From: Oscillospiraceae bacterium
Lineage (GTDB): Bacteria > Bacillota > Clostridia > Oscillospirales > Oscillospiraceae
Direction of reading: 5' to 3'
Assembly: GCA_017415775.1 (NCBI GenBank)
Contig: JAFQFC010000024.1
Coordinates: 1 to 45,381, forward strand
DNA: 45,381 bases
Below the pieces are notes generated by a model. The model did no database searches. It saw only the letters and a program-made list of their open reading frames with translations, and was not told where the DNA came from. How positions within the stretch are numbered: position 1 is the stretch's first letter; the number at the start of each line of letters is the position of its first letter. This document shows positions 15,924 to 23,064 of the stretch, piece after piece. The translations under genes were made by a program, and so were the position numbers.

Positions 15924-17003
15924 TTACTTCACGCCCGTTTTGAGATACGCCCGGATCTCCTCCACCGTCATACCGGCAAGGCCAAGGCGCTGGAGGTCGA
16001 TGCCGATGCCCCGCCAATCCCGCTCGTGGACCAGAGAATAGATACTGATGACGGCGTCCATGGTGGGGGTAGGCACGCCGCAGAGCTTGCCCAGCTCGCT
16101 CCACGGCACGAGACCGTTGGGGCAGTCCTCGGTGAGGTAGCGGTTCCAGATGCTGTCCGGGCCGGTGATGGGCGTCAGCTCCGGGGCGCCGTGCATCTTC
16201 TGGTAGATATCCTGCCAGCGAAGCTCGCCCTTGGGCTCGCAGAAGTCTTCCAGGGGCGTGAGACGATAGCCAAAGGCGGCACCCACGGCCTTGCGCTCGG
16301 CGTCGATGGCCCAGTCGATCTTGGCGGCGCCGAAGGTGAAATGCTCGTACATGCAGAATCGTCCCCGCAGGGCCTGCTGCTCGATGGCGCCGATATTGAT
16401 GAGGCAGGGACCGGAATGCACAGAAGGGTTCACCAGCGACAGGTCGCTTTCCAGCACATCCTCATAGACACGCTCGTAGGGGGAGATGTCCATCACATCT
16501 TCCAGCACCGTGCGGTCGGCATCTGCCGGGAAGAGGGCCACGCTGACAGGGCTCATGCCGGTGCAGTAAATGCTGGCAGGCCCGTCAAGGCGGGTGTCGT
16601 AGGGCAGGTTATTGGTCTGAACGATGACGGGGCAGTCCTCGCCCAGCACCGCCCGGAACTCCAGCGCACCGAAGCCGCCGGGATAGATGAGGATAGGCTG
16701 GTCCTTCCCCACCAGGCCACGCAGCTTTTCCGCCACGGCACGGTGAGCGGTGGAGGGGGTGACGACGGCGATGTAGTCGGCGCCGTCAACGGCACGGGCC
16801 ATATCGTCGGTGAGGAACTCAATGCGCCCCTCGCCCCGCAGCAGGCCGGTGCAGCGGATGGTGAGGGTATCACGCAGGACGCTGAGTTTTCCAATGAAAG
16901 CGCTGTCCTCGTACATACGGATGCGGTAGCCACGCATGGCAAGGTCCGCAGCCATGGTATGGGCGCCGTTGCCGCCGCCGATGATGGCAATGGTTTTTTT
17001 CAT
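15924..17003 (-). CDS. NAD/NADP octopine/nopaline dehydrogenase-family protein
   Basis: A 359-residue two-domain dehydrogenase. The N-terminal Rossmann fold opens with TIAIIGGGNGAHTMAADLA; the C-terminal half matches the octopine/nopaline dehydrogenase helical domain (HSGPCLINIGAIE, EHFTFGAAKIDWAIDAER). Such enzymes reductively couple or split amino-acid/keto-acid conjugates, but many bacterial members have unknown substrates. The start at 17003 (MKKTIAI) is set by AAAGGA eight bases upstream; ATG at 17012 overlaps that site. It follows the histidine phosphatase gene closely and probably shares the promoter at 17696-17725. Confidence 0.85.
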   Translation of the reverse strand: MKKTIAIIGGGNGAHTMAADLAMRGYRIRMYEDSAFIGKLSVLRDTLTIRCTGLLRGEGRIEFLTDDMARAVDGADYIAVVTPSTAHRAVAEKLRGLVGKDQPILIYPGGFGALEFRAVLGEDCPVIVQTNNLPYDTRLDGPASIYCTGMSPVSVALFPADADRTVLEDVMDISPYERVYEDVLESDLSLVNPSVHSGPCLINIGAIEQQALRGRFCMYEHFTFGAAKIDWAIDAERKAVGAAFGYRLTPLEDFCEPKGELRWQDIYQKMHGAPELTPITGPDSIWNRYLTEDCPNGLVPWSELGKLCGVPTPTMDAVISIYSLVHERDWRGIGIDLQRLGLAGMTVEEIRAYLKTGVK

Positions 17004-17008
17004 ATCTT

Positions 17009-17614
17009 TCATCCTTTCTGCGCCGTCAGAGCGCCGGTGTGATTCCATTTTTCCAGCTTCCAGACACCGTTTTCGTAGCTGAACACGGTGACGGAGGCGT
17101 TGTCCACCTGCAGATGCTGCAGCAAAATGTCGTGGCCAAGGGCGTGGTTCATCATCTGGTGCACTGTCCCCTCATGGCCGAAAACGGCCACGTTTTCGCA
17201 GCCTGTAAGCGTCTCCAGCTCTTCGGTGAAGAAGCTTTTGAGGCGCTCGCCCATCTGCTGCTGCGTCTCGCCGCCGTAGGCAGAGAAGTCCTGCTGCCGC
17301 ACAGCCTCCCAATAGGGCGCACCGTACTGCGCCGCCACATCGGCAATCAGCCGACCGGCCAGCGTGCCTACGCCGATCTCCCGGAGCTTATGGCTGTAGA
17401 TGGGCCGGCAGCCGGGCAGGGCGTCTGCCGCCGTCTGGCGGGCCCGGGGCAGGTCGCTGCAGTAGATGCGGTCAAAGGGGATGTCCTTCAGGTAAGCGTT
17501 GGCAGCCCGGGCCTGTGCGTGGCCCAGCTCCGACAGCGGCGTGTCCGACCAGCCGCAATGGCGGTTCTGGCGGTTGCCTTCGCTTTGTCCGTGGCGGATG
17601 AAGTAAACTTTCAT
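17009..17614 (-). CDS. Histidine phosphatase family protein (phosphoglycerate mutase-like)
   Basis: A 201-residue branch-1 histidine phosphatase. The catalytic motif RHGQSEGN is at 7-14 (His8), followed by SDLPRARQTA, the acidic GGETQQQMGERL segment and the second histidine in VFGHEGTVHQ. Length and motifs fit a small-molecule phosphatase rather than glycolytic PGAM. The start at 17614 follows AAGGAGAGG. It is the first gene of a two-gene operon divergent from a DeoR regulator. Substrate unknown. Confidence 0.88.
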   Translation of the reverse strand: MKVYFIRHGQSEGNRQNRHCGWSDTPLSELGHAQARAANAYLKDIPFDRIYCSDLPRARQTAADALPGCRPIYSHKLREIGVGTLAGRLIADVAAQYGAPYWEAVRQQDFSAYGGETQQQMGERLKSFFTEELETLTGCENVAVFGHEGTVHQMMNHALGHDILLQHLQVDNASVTVFSYENGVWKLEKWNHTGALTAQKG

Positions 17615-17640
17615 AGTCCTCTCCTTCTGCACAAAACATT

Positions 17641-17768
17641 CCACAAAATTTGTGGTTTTCCATATTTCGCATGGTTTTTCCAACGATTTAACCAAAGTAT
17701 AGTCCCCTGCCCGTTCCTCTGTCAAGGCTTATTTGTGGTTTTTGTGGTTTTTCTTTGAACTCCACAAA
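17641..17768. promoter_or_regulatory. Cluster of TTTGTGG boxes, candidate DeoR operators
   Basis: A perfect palindrome CCACAAAATTTGTGG (17641-17655), direct copies TTTGTGG at about 17732-17738 and 17741-17747, and CCACAAA at 17762-17768. They surround both divergent promoters. Repeated boxes of this sort suit a DeoR-type oligomer. Confidence 0.65.
17696..17725 (-). promoter_or_regulatory. Promoter of the phosphatase/dehydrogenase operon
   Basis: Minus strand TTGACA (17720-17725), an 18-base spacer and TATACT (17696-17701). Confidence 0.72.
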
Positions 17769-17770
17769 TG

Positions 17771-17799
17771 TTGACAACATTGACGGCGTATGGTAGGAT
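17771..17799 (+). promoter_or_regulatory. Promoter of the DeoR gene
   Basis: TTGACA (17771-17776), a 17-base spacer and TAGGAT (17794-17799), immediately after the CCACAAA box. Confidence 0.7.
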
Positions 17800-17828
17800 A
17801 CAAGCAAGAAATCAAGGGGGGCCATACC

Positions 17829-18602
17829 ATGCAAAACGACCGCATCCGGCAGATCATGACCATTTTGCTGCAGGAAAAAAAGGTGATCGCCAAGGATTTG
17901 GCGGAGCGCTTCGGCGTATCGCTGGAGAGCATACGACGGGATCTGAGCCAGCTGGAGCGGCAGGGCGCCGTGCGCAAGTTTTACGGCGGCGCAGCGCTGG
18001 TGGAGGAATTGCTGCCCGATGGCGAGGCGGAAATTTTTCAGGTGCGCCTGGCCGAGCACGGCAGAGAAAAGCAGGCCATTGCCCGGACGGCTGCCGCCCT
18101 CATCGGCGACGGCGAAACGGTCTATCTTGACTCCGGCACCACTGCCGCCGCCCTCATTCCATATTTGAAGGAGCGCCCGGGCCTGACGGTGATCACCCGG
18201 TCGCTGCGCAGCGCCGCCCAGCTTGGCATGTGCGAGCATCTGACAGTGTACTGTCTGGGCGGTGCAGTGAAGGTGGACACGCTCACCAACACCGGCTTCA
18301 TGGCCCAGGAGTGCTTGAACTTTTTCTCCCACATCGACACAGCCATCCTCTCCGGCGACGGCTTGGTGCCGCAGCAGGGCGTGGTGGATTTCGGCATGGA
18401 GAATCTCAGCTTCAAGCGCAGCGTTGTGGAGCGGGCAGGACGGGTTTTGGTGGTCATCGACAGCAGCAAATTCGGCCGCACCGCCCACTGCCTCACCTGT
18501 CCCACAGCGCACATCACCACGCTGGTGACCGACAGCGGTGCGCCTGCGGAGGCGCTGGCGGCGCTTCGCACGCAGGCTGCCCATGTGATCGTGGCGGAAT
18601 GA
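17829..18602 (+). CDS. DeoR/GlpR-family transcriptional regulator
   Basis: A 257-residue regulator. The N-terminal DeoR helix-turn-helix (RQIMTILLQEKKVIAKDLAE, then RFGVSLESIRRDLSQLERQG, about 5-50) precedes a sugar-phosphate isomerase-like effector domain with YLDSGTTAAAL (near 100) and VVIDSSKFG. The start at 17829 follows AAGGGGGG. Members usually repress a neighbouring catabolic operon until a phosphorylated sugar or related metabolite appears. The obvious target is the divergent phosphatase/dehydrogenase operon. Confidence 0.92.
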   Translation: MQNDRIRQIMTILLQEKKVIAKDLAERFGVSLESIRRDLSQLERQGAVRKFYGGAALVEELLPDGEAEIFQVRLAEHGREKQAIARTAAALIGDGETVYLDSGTTAAALIPYLKERPGLTVITRSLRSAAQLGMCEHLTVYCLGGAVKVDTLTNTGFMAQECLNFFSHIDTAILSGDGLVPQQGVVDFGMENLSFKRSVVERAGRVLVVIDSSKFGRTAHCLTCPTAHITTLVTDSGAPAEALAALRTQAAHVIVAE

Positions 18603-18608
18603 GCAGAA

Positions 18609-18641
18609 AAAGGCCCGAAGCGGTATGCTTCGGGTCTTGTT
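18609..18641 (+). terminator. Terminator after the DeoR gene
   Basis: GCCCGAAGC-GGTAT-GCTTCGGGT, followed by a T-rich tail broken by G (TCTTGTTGT). Confidence 0.65.
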
Positions 18642-18654
18642 GTATATCGAAAAC

Positions 18655-19060
18655 CACTCGCTGGGCGAGTGGTTCAAAAGAAGCCTTGTGGCGATAATGA
18701 AAAGGCGAAAGAAGTAATCCTTCTACATTTCGAAAAAGGTAAGCGGCTGAGCGGGTTAGACGCAGAGTCAGTGCAACATTTTGCCTTGTTTTATACAGCA
18801 ACTCTTGCCGGATAAAGGAGGTCAAGGAACCATCGGTTCCTTGCGGCGTTTCTTTGGTGACTTTCTTTCGCTGGTGAAAGAAAGTCACTCGTCGAAGACA
18901 GGACAAGGTGGCGACATAGCAGGGGGGCAAGTGCTGATTCTCTCCCTCAGTCAAAACCTGCGGTTTTGACAGCTCCCTCATCAGAGGGAGCCTTTGGAGA
19001 GCGACGAAATGCAAAAGTCAGTCCACTTTACGCGTTGGACGCGTGGCTGGTAACATAGGG
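18655..19060. repeat. Gene-free repeat-rich stretch
   Basis: No gene is supported. It holds ACCACTCG-CTGGG-CGAGTGGT, a perfect 12-bp-arm palindrome GTGACTTTCTTT/AAAGAAAGTCAC (18857-18888), and a minus-strand two-hairpin repeat at about 18939-19001 (TCAAAACCTGCGGTTTTGA plus GCTCCCTCATCAGAGGGAGC, flanked by CTCCC/GGAGAG). The last has the same layout as the repeats at 37921, 39126, 40050 and 42405. Confidence 0.7.
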
Positions 19061-19080
19061 CTTCGCCCGCATATGAAATA

Positions 19081-19099
19081 CCCCCGGCTTTGCCGGGGG
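19081..19099 (-). terminator. Probable terminator of the SGNH hydrolase gene
   Basis: CCCCCGG-CTTTG-CCGGGGG. On the minus strand it follows the stop at 19108 and is trailed by TATTTCAT, so the U-run is weak. Confidence 0.6.
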
Positions 19100-19107
19100 A
19101 TATTTAT

Positions 19108-19779
19108 TTATGCCAGATGCTCCCTGGCCCAGCTGCCGATGGTGTCAAACAGCCGCCGGTAGCCGGTCATATTCAAGTGGATGCCGTCGGGGGAGATCAT
19201 ACGGCAGTAGTTCTGATCCCACAGAAAGGCTCGGCGCACCGGGATCAGGGGCACGGCATGCTCCGCCGCCACGGCGGCCACCGTGTCGGAATAGAGCTCC
19301 TGATAGCGATAGATCATCTGGCAGTCCCCCAACCAGCTTAAAATGCGGCCCCGATCCGCTCCGCTGCGGCAGATGAAGCGCAGATACTTCTCCGCATCGA
19401 TGGGCGGCAGCGTCATCAGCAGGGGCTGCACCCCCTTTTGCCGCAGCAGCTCCACCGTTTCGCCCAGAATACGGCGAAACTCCGGCAGCTCCGTGCGGGG
19501 TTTATGCTCCCCTGTAGGGTCGTCGGAAATGGCCTGCCAGTCAAAATCGCTGTCGTTGCCGCCGTAGCCCATCAGGGCGTACTGCGCATTCAGTCCCCGC
19601 TGCGTGTCCCGCTCCACCAGCTGCCGGCCCTTGCGCACCGTGGCGCCCATCATGGCCCGGCTCACCACCTCAGGATGGCTGCCCAACAGCTCTGCGGCGT
19701 GGAAATGATAGTGAAACTCCTCGTCCGGCACGGTGGCCTTCAAAAGGGAGTCGCCGTAGAGATATAATTTGCCGGTCAT
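19108..19779 (-). CDS. SGNH/GDSL-family hydrolase
   Basis: A 223-residue esterase or lipase-like enzyme. Block I LYLYGDSLLKA carries the nucleophile Ser (about residue 10), block III is GYGGNDSDFDW, and block V DGIHLN supplies the Asp and His. No signal peptide is seen, so it is probably cytoplasmic. The start at 19779 follows AAGGAGG; an upstream reading lacks a ribosome site. It has its own strong promoter. The substrate could be an acyl or acetyl ester on a sugar or lipid. Confidence 0.88.
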   Translation of the reverse strand: MTGKLYLYGDSLLKATVPDEEFHYHFHAAELLGSHPEVVSRAMMGATVRKGRQLVERDTQRGLNAQYALMGYGGNDSDFDWQAISDDPTGEHKPRTELPEFRRILGETVELLRQKGVQPLLMTLPPIDAEKYLRFICRSGADRGRILSWLGDCQMIYRYQELYSDTVAAVAAEHAVPLIPVRRAFLWDQNYCRMISPDGIHLNMTGYRRLFDTIGSWAREHLA

Positions 19780-19814
19780 GGTCACTCCTCCTTGTTGCAT
19801 TTATCGTTAGACAT

Positions 19815-19843
19815 AATATAACATATTACATATCCTTGGTCAA
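19815..19843 (-). promoter_or_regulatory. Promoter of the SGNH hydrolase gene
   Basis: Minus strand TTGACC (19838-19843), 17 bases, TATATT (19815-19820). Confidence 0.75.
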
Positions 19844-19866
19844 GCATTATTTTATCTCGTTTTCTG

Positions 19867-19896
19867 TTGCATTATCCGCCGGCGATGTGGTATGAT
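19867..19896 (+). promoter_or_regulatory. Promoter of the DUF1836 gene
   Basis: TTGCAT (19867-19872), 18 bases, TATGAT (19891-19896). Confidence 0.7.
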
Positions 19897-19926
19897 AGGC
19901 AGCAGAAGAACAAGGAGGCGGATGCG

Positions 19927-20508
19927 ATGGCATACGACAAGACATTGGTGGCGGCCAAGCTGCAGCGCTGGGAGAACTATGTGGCCGGTTATTCCCTGCC
20001 GGCGTGGGAGAGCATCCCGGATTTTGGACTGTACATGGATCAGGTGATCGTGATCCTGCAGCAGTATCTGGATTTCATCCCCGCACCAACGGAGGGTAAG
20101 GACAGTTTCGTCACCGCCAGCACCATCAACAACTACGTGCGATTGAAGATCATGCCGGCGCCGGTGAAAAAGAAATACGGCCGGAAGCACATCGCTTACC
20201 TCATCATGATCCTGACGCTGAAGCTGTCACTGAGCATTTCTCAGATCGGGCAGCTTCTGCCGGCTGCGCCGGAGGAGGAACAGGTGCGCATGCTGTACAC
20301 CTACTATCAGGAGAAGTTCAGCCGCACCCGGCAGCACTTTGCCCACACACTGCAGCAGGCTGCGCAGGAGCTGGCCCGATCCGACGACGCCGACGCCGTC
20401 ACCGGCGGCATGACCATGGAGCACGCACTCAGCGGCGCCTTCCACACCCTGCTGGCCGGGAAGCTGATGGCGCTGGAGGGGATCGAGTGGGAGAAAACGC
20501 CAACTTAA
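19927..20508 (+). CDS. DUF1836-family protein, probable DNA-binding regulator
   Basis: A 193-residue protein with the DUF1836 core TASTINNYVRLKIMPAPVKK followed by KYGRKHIAYLIMILTLKLSL (about 63-102), a MerR-like winged helix arrangement. The C-terminal half is helical with no recognisable ligand motif. The start at 19927 follows AAGGAGGCGG. It is monocistronic between a good promoter and a terminator. Regulation by it is likely from the family; its targets are unknown. Confidence 0.88.
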   Translation: MAYDKTLVAAKLQRWENYVAGYSLPAWESIPDFGLYMDQVIVILQQYLDFIPAPTEGKDSFVTASTINNYVRLKIMPAPVKKKYGRKHIAYLIMILTLKLSLSISQIGQLLPAAPEEEQVRMLYTYYQEKFSRTRQHFAHTLQQAAQELARSDDADAVTGGMTMEHALSGAFHTLLAGKLMALEGIEWEKTPT

Positions 20509-20532
20509 TCGAATCTTAAAGGTTTTTTCAAG

Positions 20533-20571
20533 AAAAAGAGCGGTTTTTTTCAAAAAATCCGCCCTTTTTTC
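20533..20571 (+). terminator. Terminator after the DUF1836 gene
   Basis: AAAAAGAGCGGTTTTTTT-CAAAAAATCCGCCCTTTTTT: an imperfect stem (GCGG/CCGC plus A/T pairs) followed by a T-run. Confidence 0.7.
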
Positions 20572-20572
20572 T

Positions 20573-20601
20573 TTGCATCACCGCCCTGCCTGTGGTATAA
20601 T
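20573..20601 (+). promoter_or_regulatory. Promoter of the DUF212 gene
   Basis: TTGCAT (20573-20578), 17 bases, perfect TATAAT (20596-20601). Confidence 0.8.
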
Positions 20602-20634
20602 GACTTTGTGAACGAAAAAACAAGGAGCTACACA

Positions 20635-21099
20635 ATGAACTGGCTGACGGAACTTTTCACCAACCCCTTCCTCATCACCAGCACCTCCTCCTGGCTCATT
20701 GCTCAGGTGATGAAGGTCATCATCAATTTCTGCGTGACCCGCCAGCTGAGCTGGGAGCGCCTCTTCGGTGACGGCGGTATGCCCAGCGGACACAGCGCCA
20801 CGGTCTCTTCCCTGGCCATCTTTGCAGCGCTGCGCTGCGGCTGCGGCTCCTTTGAGTTTGCTGTGACGGCCATCCTCGCCATCATCGTCTGCCACGACGC
20901 CATGGGCGTGCGGCAGGAGACGGGCAAGCAGGCCGTTATCATCAACGAGATGGTGCAGCAGTTTGAAAAGCTGATGAAGCAGGACATCACCGACATCGAC
21001 CTGAAGGAGCTGGTGGGCCACACCCCTCTGCAGGTGATCGCCGGTATCACCGTGGGTATCTGCAACGCCCTCATCATGCATTTTCTGGTATTCAACTGA
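20635..21099 (+). CDS. Divergent PAP2-family membrane protein (DUF212, YuiD-like)
   Basis: A 154-residue membrane protein related to acid phosphatase/vanadium haloperoxidase. GGMPSGHSATVSSLA matches the PAP2 PSGHS block, and ICHDAMGVRQETGKQA-type residues correspond to the distal block. About four hydrophobic segments are visible. Homologues such as YuiD have this length. Start 20635 follows AAGGAG. Likely a phosphatase acting on a lipid-linked phosphate, but the substrate is unproved. Confidence 0.9.
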   Translation: MNWLTELFTNPFLITSTSSWLIAQVMKVIINFCVTRQLSWERLFGDGGMPSGHSATVSSLAIFAALRCGCGSFEFAVTAILAIIVCHDAMGVRQETGKQAVIINEMVQQFEKLMKQDITDIDLKELVGHTPLQVIAGITVGICNALIMHFLVFN

Positions 21100-21110
21100 A
21101 GCCTTTGACG

Positions 21111-21136
21111 CAGCCGCTTTCTACGGAAGGCGGCTG
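21111..21136 (+). terminator. Hairpin after the DUF212 gene
   Basis: CAGCCGC-TTTCTACGGAAG-GCGGCTG lies 11 bases after the stop. The following T-run is poor (TTGACATTT), so termination may be weak. Confidence 0.5.
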
Positions 21137-21166
21137 TTGACATTTACCACCCACCGGGCGTAGAAT
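21137..21166 (+). promoter_or_regulatory. Promoter of the PLP-enzyme gene
   Basis: TTGACA (21137-21142), 18 bases, TAGAAT (21161-21166). The -35 begins directly at the foot of the preceding hairpin. Confidence 0.75.
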
Positions 21167-21201
21167 CAAGGCAGTATACAGGGAAAGGACGGCCATGCCC
21201 T

Positions 21202-22317
21202 ATGAAGATCAACGAGCTGCAAACCCCCGCCATTCTGGTGGATCTGGACCGAATGGAGGACAATCTGAACACATATCACCGGGCGGCGCTGGCCCACGGC
21301 AAGCAGGTCTGGCCCATGATCAAGACCCACAAAAGTCGGGAACTGGCCCGGCTGCAGCTGGATACCGGCTGCAGCGGCTTCCTGTGCGGCACGCTGGACG
21401 AGGCGGAAGCGCTGGCGGATGACGGTGTGCAGAACCTGATGTACGCCTATCCCGTGGCCACCAAGCCGTCGGCAGACCGGGTGGCGGCACTGGCCAAGCG
21501 GTGCAATTTCATCGCCCGCATCGACGATCTGGACGCAGCACGCATCATGGACCGGGCGGCGGCAGAGGCGGGCGTCCTGCTGCAATACACCATCATCGTG
21601 GACAGCGGTCTGCACCGCTTCGGCGTGCAGCCGGAGCAGGCGGCAGACTTCGCCCGGGCAATGGAGCAGTTTCCTCACCTGAAGCTGCGAGGCATTTCCA
21701 CCCATCCCGGCCACGTGTACGGCGCTGCCACCAAGGAAGAAGTGGCCCAATGCTGCGTCGACGAGCGGCAGCGCATGGCGGTGGCTGCCCAAGTTCTGCG
21801 GCAGGCGGGCTACTGCGTGGACATGGTGACCAGCGGCTCTACCCCCACCTTTTTCGGTGCATTGGACGACGAGAACATCAACATCTGCCATCCGGGCAAC
21901 TACATTTACCACGACGTGATCCAGTGCGCCTCCGGGAATGTGGACTGGGAGCGGTGCGCCCTGACGGTGCTGGCCGCCGTGATCTCCCACCCGGCGGAGG
22001 GACTGTACCTGATAGACGCCGGTGCCAAGTGCCTGGGCCTGGATCAGGGCGCCCACGGCAACGGCTCCATCCGGGGCTTCGGCGCCGTGGTGGGTCACCC
22101 GGAGCTGACGGTGGTGGGCCTGTCCGAGGAAGTGGGCAAGCTCCGTGCGGAGGGCCCGACGGACTTGCAGGTGGGTGACATCATCCGCATCATCCCCAAT
22201 CACGCCTGCTCCGCCGCCAATCTGGCAAGCTACTGCGTGGGCGTCCGGGGCGACGAGGCAGAGGGGCTCATCGCCGTGGATCTGCGGAGCAACGCCACGA
22301 AAAAGGGCTTTGAATAA
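21202..22317 (+). CDS. D-threonine aldolase/D-serine dehydratase-like PLP enzyme
   Basis: A 371-residue fold-type III PLP enzyme of the DSD1/D-threonine aldolase group, acting on D-3-hydroxyamino acids. TPAILVDLDRMEDNL opens the barrel, MIKTHKS carries the likely Schiff-base lysine, and IRIIPNHACSAANL near the C-terminus holds the His and Cys positions that bind metal in DSD1-type proteins. The ribosome site AAAGGA is 12 bases before ATG 21202. A closer ATG at 21195 is out of frame and might start a short leader reading. Aldolase versus dehydratase cannot be settled from sequence. Confidence 0.88.
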   Translation: MKINELQTPAILVDLDRMEDNLNTYHRAALAHGKQVWPMIKTHKSRELARLQLDTGCSGFLCGTLDEAEALADDGVQNLMYAYPVATKPSADRVAALAKRCNFIARIDDLDAARIMDRAAAEAGVLLQYTIIVDSGLHRFGVQPEQAADFARAMEQFPHLKLRGISTHPGHVYGAATKEEVAQCCVDERQRMAVAAQVLRQAGYCVDMVTSGSTPTFFGALDDENINICHPGNYIYHDVIQCASGNVDWERCALTVLAAVISHPAEGLYLIDAGAKCLGLDQGAHGNGSIRGFGAVVGHPELTVVGLSEEVGKLRAEGPTDLQVGDIIRIIPNHACSAANLASYCVGVRGDEAEGLIAVDLRSNATKKGFE

Positions 22318-22328
22318 GGGATTTGGAA

Positions 22329-22364
22329 GGGAAAGCTGCCGATTTGCGGCGGCTTTCCTTTTTT
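22329..22364 (+). terminator. Terminator after the PLP-enzyme gene
   Basis: GGAAAGCTGCCG-ATTTG-CGGCGGCTTTCC (22330-22358) followed by T6. Confidence 0.9.
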
Positions 22365-22805
22365 AGTTGCAGATAATTGTTGTTATGTTAATCTGCAAAC
22401 ATAGGCGGCGGGAGTTCTTTCCCGTTGAGCAGATGGATGGTAACCGTTTCGTAGGGTCTGGCGTTTACGACAGCCCGCTGCACCATTCCACGGGAGGGGA
22501 CAGCGCCCTCCCCTACGAGATCCGCCTATTGGTTGCGAATAATTGTTGTTACGTTAACCGACAAACATAGGCGGCAGAAACTTTAAGGTGGGGTGGGAAT
22601 TGCGGTGGGGTGGGAATTGCGGTGGGGTGGGAATTGCGGCGGCGTGGCACATGGTGGCGAACGGGATGCGGCACACCGATTGCGACATCCTCAGCGGACC
22701 GTCCGGAGGCTGGTCCCTACGCCGCCTATCGAAAACACCCGTAGGGGTAGGCAATACCCGCATCGGTTGCGAATAATTGTTGTTACGTTAACTGGCAACA
22801 TAGAA
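22365..22805. repeat. Composite intergenic repeats, copies 3-5
   Basis: No gene in this stretch. The ATAATTGTTGTTAYGTTAA box occurs three times, starting about 22372, 22539 and 22771, twice followed by ACATAGGCGG. Between them lie GGGAGGGG-ACAGC-GCCCTCCC-CTAC, a 17-bp tandem repeat, and ACCGTCCGGAGGCTGGTCCCTACG followed by CCCGTAGGGG. CCGCCTAT (22522) and ATAGGCGG (22567) form an inverted pair around copy 4. Confidence 0.82.
22587..22637. repeat. 17-bp tandem repeat, three perfect units
   Basis: GGTGGGGTGGGAATTGC is repeated at 22587, 22604 and 22621 without change. It is part of the composite repeat. Confidence 0.92.
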
Positions 22806-22851
22806 AACGCCGTGTTGTTTGTTGCGCAGATTGGCGGACCGGGGGAATCAT

Positions 22852-22895
22852 TCTTAATTGTTAATTATTAATTGTAAATTATTAATTATTAATTG
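22852..22895. repeat. Low-complexity AT-rich tract
   Basis: Repeated TTAATTATTAATTG-type words in an otherwise GC-rich sequence, upstream of the flippase promoter. Confidence 0.7.
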
Positions 22896-23001
22896 CCGCA
22901 CCCCCAGCGGGCGGATATGGAATCCGCCCCTACGGCTCCTGTCGCAAACGGATCGACGCTCCCGCATCCTTCCCTGCCGCAAAAAACCGGTAGGAAATGG
23001 C

Positions 23002-23030
23002 TTTACAGCGGGCAAAATATTCGGTATAAT
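23002..23030 (+). promoter_or_regulatory. Promoter of the flippase gene
   Basis: TTTACA (23002-23007), 17 bases, perfect TATAAT (23025-23030). CTTTACAGCGG here is shared with the promoter at 27826. Confidence 0.78.
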
Positions 23031-23064
23031 AAATTGTTATTTTATGTGCAAAGGAGGGTGTTGG

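Noticed and set aside
18781-18969. Short plus-strand frame within the repeat region
   Set aside because: Its sequence is translated palindromic repeat (GACTTTCTTTCGC…), with no homologue pattern.
21195-21422. ATG at 21195, better spaced from the ribosome site than the PLP-enzyme start
   Set aside because: The frame gives no recognisable protein and runs out of register with the enzyme; kept only as a possible leader reading.
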